In this document: positions 1 to 5,430 of the stretch, one piece after another | How the letters are laid out: the number at the start of each line of letters is the position of its first letter | Position numbering within the stretch: position 1 is the first letter of the stretch | Assembly: GCA_946410505.1 (NCBI GenBank) | Contig: CAMKAP010000144.1 | Span: 1-5,430 of the forward strand | DNA length: 5,430 nucleotides | DNA from: an uncultured Clostridia bacterium | GTDB taxonomy: Bacteria > Bacillota_A > Clostridia > Oscillospirales > Oscillospiraceae | Direction: 5' to 3' | The notes under the pieces: generated by a model | What the model was told of the DNA's origin: nothing | Seen by the model: only the letters and a program-made list of their open reading frames with translations | Database searches by the model: none | Translations under genes and position numbers: made by a program

Positions 1-893
1 GTGTTTCGGTAGATGCGCATACTGCGGCCAGACCCCAGCGCGTGGGCGGAAAGGGTGAGATGTTCTATTCCGACGACGTGCGGTTCGGGGATGTAATTCT
101 CCGAATGGGGACCTTCGGACAGTCAAAAAAGAATCCTTTCCGAGACTGGAATCTGATGTTTGTAACCTATGCAACCGGAGACTTTCACTGCGGAACCGGG
201 GATTTCCCCTATACAGACCTGGATGGAAAACCGGCCGTTCTCCATCACCACGGTTATACGAATTTCCAGCTGATGCTGAAAAAAATCAAGGAACTGGTGC
301 CGAACCCGGAGCAGATCCTTGTGACCGGGTTCTCTGCGGGAGCCTTTGCTACGTCCCTGCTGACCGACGCCGTCGCCGCCGCATTCCCGCAGTGCCGGGA
401 CGTTACCGCCTGTGTGGACAGCGCCATGATGCATTTCGACTGGCTTCGGGTGGCAAGAGACGTCTGGAAAGCGCCGGAGGAGATCGCTTCGCGTCTCACC
501 GGCGGCGAGATCGTGTCCGACAGCCTGCTGGCGCTGCACAAAAACCGCCCGGAGATCAAAATCATGTACTGCTGTTCCGCGCGGGATGCCGCGCTGACGC
601 AGATGGAAACGTATCTGGAAGACGGCCGATGGATCCCGGACAAGGCTGCGGGCGCCAGCTTCCAGAACAAACTCAGGGAAATGCTGGATCATCTTCAGAA
701 TGAAATTCCGGACCTGAGTGCGTTTATCTTTGACACACCGGATAAAAACAGTAAGGAAGCCGATCTGACCGTCCATTGCCTCTGCGGTTCCAACGCCGCC
801 TTTACCACCGTGGTTGACGGGGTAAGCTGCGCCGACTGGATGCGGCGCGGCGTTGGCGGCGAGGTCCTGAAGCTGGGACTGGAAAAGCTGTGA
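1..893 (+). CDS. Pectin acetylesterase/Notum-family serine hydrolase (5'-truncated)
   Basis: The reading frame is open from base 3 to the TGA at 891-893, so the gene enters from upstream; the GTG at 42 lies inside the protein and is not a credible start. Seen: a conserved block ending NLMFVTYATGDFHCGTGD, which resembles the YxTGD block of pectin acetylesterases; the nucleophile elbow GFSAG with Ser codon 333-335; a SARDAAL segment (Asp codon 585-587); and a late TVHCLCG segment (His codon 774-776). These fit the Ser-Asp-His triad order of the family. The Gly-rich oxyanion loop expected earlier is off the window. Family members remove acetyl groups from pectin or, in animal Notum, a fatty acyl group from a protein; here a carbohydrate O-acetyl ester is the likeliest substrate, by context with glycosidases downstream. 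Roughly 50-80 N-terminal residues are probably missing, so a signal peptide cannot be judged. The family call is fairly firm; the substrate is inferred. Confidence 0.8.
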   Translation, partial: VSVDAHTAARPQRVGGKGEMFYSDDVRFGDVILRMGTFGQSKKNPFRDWNLMFVTYATGDFHCGTGDFPYTDLDGKPAVLHHHGYTNFQLMLKKIKELVPNPEQILVTGFSAGAFATSLLTDAVAAAFPQCRDVTACVDSAMMHFDWLRVARDVWKAPEEIASRLTGGEIVSDSLLALHKNRPEIKIMYCCSARDAALTQMETYLEDGRWIPDKAAGASFQNKLREMLDHLQNEIPDLSAFIFDTPDKNSKEADLTVHCLCGSNAAFTTVVDGVSCADWMRRGVGGEVLKLGLEKL

Positions 894-951
894 ACGCGAA
901 GCGCACCGGAATAATAACGATATTGCGAAGGATCTTAACAGGAGGCGCAAA
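894..951 (+). promoter_or_regulatory. Short intergenic leader with strong RBS for the acetylesterase gene
   Basis: This 58-base gap holds AGGAGG at 940-945, six bases before the ATG at 952, a near-perfect Shine-Dalgarno site that fixes the start of the next gene. I see no GC-rich hairpin followed by a T run, so no intrinsic terminator separates the two esterase genes, and no convincing -35/-10 pair. Read-through transcription from gene 1 is the simplest reading. Confidence 0.65.
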
Positions 952-1980
952 ATGAAAGCAGAAAAGATTGTAATAAACGAAGAAAGAAACGTCACCCTCA
1001 CGGCGTATCTTCAGGAAACCGACGGGGAGTTCGGCTTCTCAAAGCGGCCGGCCATGCTGGTGATCCCGGGCGGCGGGTACGCCATGTGCTCCGACCGGGA
1101 GGCGGACCCCGTGGCGACGGCGTATCTGAAGGCGGGGTATCAGGCCTTTGTTCTGCGTTATACCTGCACGCCGAAGGGAAAGTGGCCTTTGCCGCTTGAG
1201 GACTATGAGCAGGCAATGGGCCGGATCATAGAAAACGCGGAAGCGTGGTATGTAGACGCAGATAAGATTGCCGTAGTCGGATTCTCTGCCGGCGGTCATT
1301 TGGCAGCCTGTGCTGCTACGGTGGCGGAACATAAGCCTGCAGCAGCCGTTCTGGTGTATCCGGCAATTCTCAAAGATATCTGTGATTTGTGTCAGCCCGG
1401 TATGCCCTATCCCCATGAACATGTAACTGCCAAAACCTGCCCCTGCTTCCTGGTGGCTGCTCGCGACGACCGTACCGTAGATATTTCCAACACCCTCCGT
1501 ATGGAACTTTCTTTGGCGGAAAAGGGTGTTGCTTTTGAGAGCCATATCTATTCTTACGGCGGACATGGCTTTTCTACCGGTGAGGATTGGATCAATACCA
1601 ATTCCGTCTGTCCTCGCCTGCCCCGTTGGGTATCGGACAGCATTGAGTGGCTGGGCGAGATCATGGGGAAGCTTACCCGAGGGGGCTTTACCGAGCCTGT
1701 ACATGCAGGTTCCATGAACGGCAATTTCGCGCCGGTGCTCAGTGTGGACTGCACACTTGCGCATCTTCGCAGGCAGAGAGAAGAAGTGCAGACTGTTCTG
1801 ACGCCGATGTTTGCAGCGATCGAGGCTGTTGCGAAAGCCCGGCAGTTTTCTGTAGAAGGGTTAATGGCTGCCGTGGGAAACAATACAGCCCGGGAGATCA
1901 TGGAAATGTGCGGCATTCCCGCCGACACGATCGCAGAGATCGACAAGCAGCTGCACGGAATCGTGAATGGATTGGAGTAA
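952..1980 (+). CDS. Alpha/beta-hydrolase acetylesterase (acetyl-xylan esterase-like) with extra C-terminal domain
   Basis: A 342-residue protein, probably a cytoplasmic carbohydrate acetylesterase: no signal peptide or membrane segment is visible at the N-terminus (MKAEKIVINE). Seen: oxyanion-type PGGGY (G40-Y43), nucleophile elbow GFSAGGH with S112, the Asp motif ARDDRTVD (D173 best fits the D-x-x-V spacing), and H205 in GGHGFS, all in the order and spacing of the hormone-sensitive-lipase/BD-FAE-like esterases often annotated as endo-1,4-beta-xylanase or acetyl esterase. The catalytic domain ends near residue 240. A further stretch of about 100 residues follows, with a distinct, probably helical unit from about 262 (VLSVDCTLAHL) to the end; it is not part of the minimal hydrolase fold. 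The start is set by AGGAGG six bases upstream. The TAA lies 4 bases before the next start, implying co-translation with the GH3 gene. GC content falls from about 70 % in the first part to about 50 % in the middle. Substrate inferred: O-acetylated oligosaccharides. Confidence 0.85.
   Translation: MKAEKIVINEERNVTLTAYLQETDGEFGFSKRPAMLVIPGGGYAMCSDREADPVATAYLKAGYQAFVLRYTCTPKGKWPLPLEDYEQAMGRIIENAEAWYVDADKIAVVGFSAGGHLAACAATVAEHKPAAAVLVYPAILKDICDLCQPGMPYPHEHVTAKTCPCFLVAARDDRTVDISNTLRMELSLAEKGVAFESHIYSYGGHGFSTGEDWINTNSVCPRLPRWVSDSIEWLGEIMGKLTRGGFTEPVHAGSMNGNFAPVLSVDCTLAHLRRQREEVQTVLTPMFAAIEAVAKARQFSVEGLMAAVGNNTAREIMEMCGIPADTIAEIDKQLHGIVNGLE
1974..1977 (+). promoter_or_regulatory. RBS that decides the GH3 start (ATG 1985)
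   Basis: GGAG (within TTGGAG) sits inside the last codons of the acetylesterase gene, seven bases before the ATG at 1985. An in-frame ATG at 1967 lies upstream but has no comparable site before it and would overlap the previous gene by 14 bases. I therefore start the GH3 protein at 1985 (MIRVTSPE), six residues shorter than the longest open frame. Confidence 0.7.
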
Positions 1981-1984
1981 AAAA

Positions 1985-4426
1985 ATGATCAGAGTAACCT
2001 CTCCCGAAATACAGGATTTTGAAAAAGACCACATCGCGCGTCTGCGCCGACTTGCGTCTGACTGCATGGTTCTCTTGAAAAAGAACGGAGATTTTCCGCT
2101 TTCCGCTCCCTGCGAGATCGCTCTCTACGGCGCGGGTGCACGTGAGACCATCAAGGGAGGCACAGGCAGCGGCGATGTAAATGTGCGCCACTATGTGACC
2201 GTGGAGGAAGGCTTGGAAAACGCAGGCTTCACCGTCACCACGAAGCCCTGGATGGATGAATACAAAGCGATCCGGGATGGGTCTGTCAAGAGTTTCTATG
2301 AGGATATCGCCCAGAAAGCGAAGGAGCTTGGCAAATCCGTCTTCCTTGTCGGTATGGGACGGATGCCCCCGGAGCCTCGTTATGAGCTTTCCCTTGACGG
2401 CAAGGGCGAGGTTTGCGTTTATGTGCTTGCCCGCAACTCCGGCGAGGGTGCGGATCGCCCCGGCAACGAGGGCGACTATCTGCTCACGGAGGATGAAAAG
2501 CGGGACATTTTGCGCTGCGCGGAGCAATATGAGAAGTTTCTTCTTGTGCTGAACGTGGGCGGTCCGGTGGACATTTCGCCCGTGCTGGATAAGGTGGAGA
2601 ATGTTCTGCTCCTGAGCCAACTGGGAAACGTCACCGGAGACGCCTTCGCGGATGTGCTGCTTGGAAAAGTCAGCCCCTCCGGCAAGCTCACCACCACCTG
2701 GGCCAGAGCTGAAGACCTTCCTGCCATCGGGGACTTCGCCCAACGGGACGATACTCGCTGCCGGGAGGGCGTCTTTGTGGGCTATCGCTATTATGAGGCG
2801 GCGGGCGCAAAGCCGATCTTTCCCTTCGGCTACGGGCTGAGCTATACAGAATTTGAGACGGACTGCGCCGGTTTTCGGTCGGAAAACGGGATTGTGATCG
2901 TGGAGGCAACGATCCGCAACGTGGGGCGCTTTCCCGGAAAAGAGACCGCGCAGCTCTATTATTCCGCGCCGGCCGGCAAGCTTGTCAAGCCCCTGCGGGA
3001 GTTGGGCGCTTATGCCAAAACACGGGAGCTCGCTCCCGGCGAGCGCGAGACACTTACGCTTCCGCTTCCTCTGGAGAATATGGCCAGCTGGGATTCGGGA
3101 AATGACAGCTGGCTGCTGGAGAAAGGCGAATACCTGTTCAGCCTCGGCAACGCGCCTGTCGGCGTTGTGAGTCTGGACGTGGATGTGCGCTCCGACTCGT
3201 TGAGCCATTCCGGCGGAGAGACGGATTTTGAGGACTGGCAGCCCCGGATCGTCCGTGAGATACCCGATGATTTGCCCCGCATCCCCGTATCCTCCGCCGC
3301 GCTTGGCCGCATCGGTCATTATGACCGGGAGAAGACAGAGCGGGAGCATATCGGTTTGGAGAACCTTTCCGAGTTTTCCGACCGGGAGCTGGCAACGATC
3401 TGCGCCGGAAAGCACTCGGACGCGGAGGGCATGGCAGCTATTATCGGAAACTCCGCCTCCCGTCTCGCGGGCGGTGCGGGAGAAACCGCATCCATTGTAA
3501 CGAAAAAGGGCTTCGGCAGCATCATCATGGCCGACGGCCCCGCCGGTCTGCGTCTCGCCACCAAATATTTGGAGACGGAGGACGGTCAGGAGGGTCTGGA
3601 TTCCGACGCCTTTGACAGCATCCTCCATATCCTGCCTCCCGAGATCCAGCAGCTGATCCGCCTGAAGCTGCGGCAGAATGAGGAAAAAGCCAAGAATCAT
3701 ACGGTTCTTTATCACTACGCCTCTGCCATCCCCATCGGCACGGCGCTCGCTCAGGCGTGGGATCCGACTGTAGCGGAAGAGTGCGGCGATCTGGTTGGAG
3801 AGGAAATGGAGCTTTTCGGCGCCAACGTCTGGCTGGCGCCAGCCCTGAACATCCATCGCAGCCCGCTCTGCGGCCGGAATTTTGAATATTATTCCGAGGA
3901 TCCCCTGATTTCGGGCAAAACCGCTGCGGCGACGACTCGCGGCGTGCAAAAGCATGAAAAATGCGCCGTCACCATCAAGCACTTTGCCTGCAACAACCAG
4001 GAGACCAACCGCTTTGGCTCCAACAGCGTGGTTTCCCAGCGGGCTCTTCGGGAGATCTATCTCAAGGGCTTTGAAATCTGCGTGAAGGAGGCTGACCCCA
4101 AGGCGCTGATGACCTCTTATAATCTGCTCAATGGAACCCATACCGCCAACCGTGGCGATCTGATCACAACGGTGCTTCGCGGCGAGTGGGACTTTGAGGG
4201 CATCGTTATGACAGACTGGGGAACCACAAACGACAAGTTCAACTTAGGCATTTACGGTGCTTCCAGCCCTTCACTCTGCATCAAAGCCGGCAACGATCTG
4301 ATGATGTCCGGAACGAAAGAAGATGTGGAAGGTATCCTGACAGGATTGAAGGACGGAACAATTACCCGCGCCGAGCTGAAAGCATGCGCCGGACGGATCC
4401 TGGCACTTTCCAAGGAGTTGAGCTAA
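1985..4426 (+). CDS. Glycoside hydrolase family 3 beta-glycosidase (beta-glucosidase type), permuted domain order
   Basis: An 813-residue GH3 enzyme hydrolysing a terminal beta-linked sugar, most likely beta-D-glucose, with beta-xylose possible. The domain order is reversed from the classical one. Residues about 20-290 form the alpha/beta sandwich (usually C-terminal), with the acid/base motif NSGEGADR (E154), the QLGNVTGDAFADVLLG helix, SPSGKL and the FGYGLSYTEF end motif. An FnIII-like domain follows at about 295-400 (RNVGRFPGKETAQLYY). The TIM barrel, about 460-813, carries MADGPAG (D517), LAPALNIHRSPLCGRNFEYY, the KHF motif (K665-H666) and VMTDWG with the nucleophile D744. All key residues are present, so it should be active. 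This layout is known from Ruminococcus albus and Butyrivibrio fibrisolvens beta-glucosidases. A segment of about 50 residues (527-578) is inserted between the first barrel strand motif and AIPIGTALAQAWD. No signal peptide is visible, so it probably acts in the cytoplasm on imported oligosaccharides. Spacing is 4 bases from the upstream gene and the stop overlaps the next start by 1 base. Confidence 0.93.
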   Translation: MIRVTSPEIQDFEKDHIARLRRLASDCMVLLKKNGDFPLSAPCEIALYGAGARETIKGGTGSGDVNVRHYVTVEEGLENAGFTVTTKPWMDEYKAIRDGSVKSFYEDIAQKAKELGKSVFLVGMGRMPPEPRYELSLDGKGEVCVYVLARNSGEGADRPGNEGDYLLTEDEKRDILRCAEQYEKFLLVLNVGGPVDISPVLDKVENVLLLSQLGNVTGDAFADVLLGKVSPSGKLTTTWARAEDLPAIGDFAQRDDTRCREGVFVGYRYYEAAGAKPIFPFGYGLSYTEFETDCAGFRSENGIVIVEATIRNVGRFPGKETAQLYYSAPAGKLVKPLRELGAYAKTRELAPGERETLTLPLPLENMASWDSGNDSWLLEKGEYLFSLGNAPVGVVSLDVDVRSDSLSHSGGETDFEDWQPRIVREIPDDLPRIPVSSAALGRIGHYDREKTEREHIGLENLSEFSDRELATICAGKHSDAEGMAAIIGNSASRLAGGAGETASIVTKKGFGSIIMADGPAGLRLATKYLETEDGQEGLDSDAFDSILHILPPEIQQLIRLKLRQNEEKAKNHTVLYHYASAIPIGTALAQAWDPTVAEECGDLVGEEMELFGANVWLAPALNIHRSPLCGRNFEYYSEDPLISGKTAAATTRGVQKHEKCAVTIKHFACNNQETNRFGSNSVVSQRALREIYLKGFEICVKEADPKALMTSYNLLNGTHTANRGDLITTVLRGEWDFEGIVMTDWGTTNDKFNLGIYGASSPSLCIKAGNDLMMSGTKEDVEGILTGLKDGTITRAELKACAGRILALSKELS
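4412..4417 (+). promoter_or_regulatory. RBS and TAATG stop-start overlap for the rhamnosidase gene
   Basis: AAGGAG lies in the last codons of the GH3 gene, eight bases before the ATG at 4426. The GH3 stop TAA (4424-4426) and this ATG share one A (TAATG), the usual arrangement for translational coupling, so the two glycosidases are probably made in linked amounts. Confidence 0.75.
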
Positions 4427-5430
4427 TGACTAAGTGGATCTGTCATCCGGGAGACAATCGGCTGACAAAGCTCGTGCCGGTGTTCCGGAGAAAATTTGAA
4501 GTTCAGAAAACAGTGGGAAAAGCCGTGCTGCGTCTGACCGCTCACGGCGTGTATGAGGCGGAGCTGGACGGTGTGAGGGTGACCGAAAACAAGTTCATGC
4601 CGGGGCTGACCAGCTACTACTATCGCATTCAGGTGCAGGAATATGACGTTACCGCCCTCTTAAGGGAAGGCGACAACGAACTGCGCGTGACGGTGGGTGA
4701 CGGCTGGTGGCGGTGGAACAACAACTTCGGCTACACGCTCGCGCTCTTGGGAGAAATACGGCTTCTTTACTCCGACGGCAGCGAGGAGACGGTTTTCACG
4801 GATGAAAGCTGGGAGGTCGGTCTCGGCCCCATCGTGCGCACGGACCTGCAAAAAGGCGAAGTGTACGACGCCCGTATAGCTCCCCACGGCTGGCAAAAGG
4901 CCGCTCTCTGCAACGAGCATACCGAAGGAAGACTGATCGAAAACGAAAGCGTCCCGGTGCGGGAAAAAGAACGGTTTCCGGGAAAACTCATGCGCGACGC
5001 CGCCGGAAATCTTATTGTTGACTTCGGGCAAAACATTGCCGGATACGTGCATATGATTCTGCATCATACCTCTCCCGGGCAGATGGTGCGCCTGAAACAC
5101 GGCGAGGGGCTGGATCAAAGCGGCTGCTTTTCCACCGCCAACTGCGACGGCGGAAGGACGGAGTTTCAGCAGATCACGTATATCTGCAAAGGCGCGGAAA
5201 GCGAGGAATACACGCCGCACTTTACCGTCTTCGGTTTTCGCTATGCGCTCGTGGAGGGCATTGAAGACGCGGACTTTGAAGCCGTCGCGGTGTATTCGGA
5301 TATGGAGCAAGTCGGAGCGTTCAAATGCTCAAACCCGCTTCTCAACAAGCTCATTGAAAACGCCCGCTGGAGCCAGAAGGGCAATTTCCTCGACGTGCCT
5401 ATGGACTGCCCCACCCGCGAACGAAACGCC
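4426..5430 (+). CDS. GH78 alpha-L-rhamnosidase, N-terminal 335 residues (3'-truncated)
   Basis: The frame from ATG 4426 is open to the window end with no stop; my translation gives 335 residues of a protein whose family usually has about 800-1000. GH78 enzymes release terminal alpha-L-rhamnose from plant glycosides and pectin side chains. Residues about 10-150 match the N-terminal beta-sandwich of bacterial rhamnosidases: THE segment LRLTAHGVYEAELDG, a PGLTSYYYR stretch, YDVTALLREGDN and VGDGWW, ending at GEVYDAR. The next domain carries DFGQN (199-203) followed by GY, and HGEGLD (G226-E227). The start of the (alpha/alpha)6 catalytic barrel is then seen as NPLLNKLIENARWSQKGNFL leading to DVPMDCPTRER; D327 and E332 align by pattern with acidic active-site residues of characterised GH78 enzymes, E332 matching the proposed general acid. 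The remaining catalytic residues lie off the window. No signal peptide, so cytoplasmic action is likely. It is translationally coupled to the GH3 gene. The family is certain enough; the natural substrate is not. Confidence 0.92.
   Translation, partial: MTKWICHPGDNRLTKLVPVFRRKFEVQKTVGKAVLRLTAHGVYEAELDGVRVTENKFMPGLTSYYYRIQVQEYDVTALLREGDNELRVTVGDGWWRWNNNFGYTLALLGEIRLLYSDGSEETVFTDESWEVGLGPIVRTDLQKGEVYDARIAPHGWQKAALCNEHTEGRLIENESVPVREKERFPGKLMRDAAGNLIVDFGQNIAGYVHMILHHTSPGQMVRLKHGEGLDQSGCFSTANCDGGRTEFQQITYICKGAESEEYTPHFTVFGFRYALVEGIEDADFEAVAVYSDMEQVGAFKCSNPLLNKLIENARWSQKGNFLDVPMDCPTRERNA

Noticed and set aside
42..44. GTG as the start of the first gene
   Set aside because: The frame is open to the window edge and the residues before it (VSVDAHTAARPQ) look like family sequence; there is no ribosome binding site before 42.
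123..1001. A 292-codon minus-strand open frame across the first esterase
   Set aside because: It spans the intergenic gap and a strong + strand ribosome binding site, shows no protein-family motif, and is explained by GC-rich codon use of the sense gene.
1967..1984. Upstream in-frame ATG for the GH3 gene
   Set aside because: No good ribosome binding site precedes it, it overlaps the previous gene by 14 bases, and the ATG at 1985 has GGAG at proper spacing.
3023..3038. Inverted repeat CGGGAGC-TC-GCTCCCG, a possible hairpin
   Set aside because: The loop of two bases is too tight, there is no T run, and it lies in the middle of conserved FnIII-like coding sequence, so it is most likely chance in GC-rich codons.
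1898..4141. A 747-codon open frame on the minus strand opposite the GH3 gene
   Set aside because: Its codons are in exact register with the GH3 codons, so it is stop-free simply because the GH3 gene avoids TTA, CTA and TCA over this span. Its translation has no recognisable motif, and the + strand has complete GH3 motifs throughout.
4660..5310. A 216-codon minus-strand open frame opposite the rhamnosidase
   Set aside because: Also in codon register with the sense gene and ended by a sense TTA codon at 4660-4662; GH78 motifs on the + strand explain the region.

Overview
The window is a dense, single-strand carbohydrate-degradation locus from a moderately GC-rich bacterium; the lines I counted range from about 43 to 70 % GC. 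Strong AGGAGG-type ribosome binding sites, near-zero gene spacing, enzymes without visible signal peptides, and protein sequences resembling those of gut Clostridia (Lachnospiraceae or Oscillospiraceae) suggest a Firmicutes gut commensal or an uncultured relative. That assignment is inference from style only; there is no taxonomic marker gene.

Layout, all on the + strand: (1) 1-893, the 3' part of a pectin acetylesterase/Notum-family serine hydrolase, cut by the window start; (2) a 58-base gap with a strong ribosome binding site but no visible terminator; (3) 952-1980, an alpha/beta-hydrolase acetylesterase with an unusual extra C-terminal domain of about 80-100 residues; (4) 1985-4426, a complete family GH3 glycosidase whose domains are in permuted order (sandwich domain, FnIII-like domain, then the TIM barrel with the nucleophile); (5) 4426-5430, the first 335 residues of a GH78 alpha-L-rhamnosidase, cut by the window end. 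Spacings are 58 bases, 4 bases and a 1-base overlap, so genes 2-4 almost certainly share a transcript and gene 1 probably does too.

Together the genes read as part of a Gram-positive polysaccharide or plant-glycoside utilisation operon. Two esterases would remove O-acetyl (or other acyl) groups, the GH78 enzyme would release terminal alpha-L-rhamnose, and the GH3 enzyme would release a beta-linked sugar such as glucose or xylose. Acetylated rhamnogalacturonan fragments and acylated rhamnosyl-glucosides (for example flavonoid rutinosides) would both fit; the window does not decide between them. No transporter, regulator, RNA gene, mobile element, repeat array or CRISPR is visible.

I do not see a new biological system here. 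The most notable points are the permuted GH3 with both catalytic residues recognisable, the extra C-terminal domain on the acetylesterase, and the base-composition shift inside that same gene.
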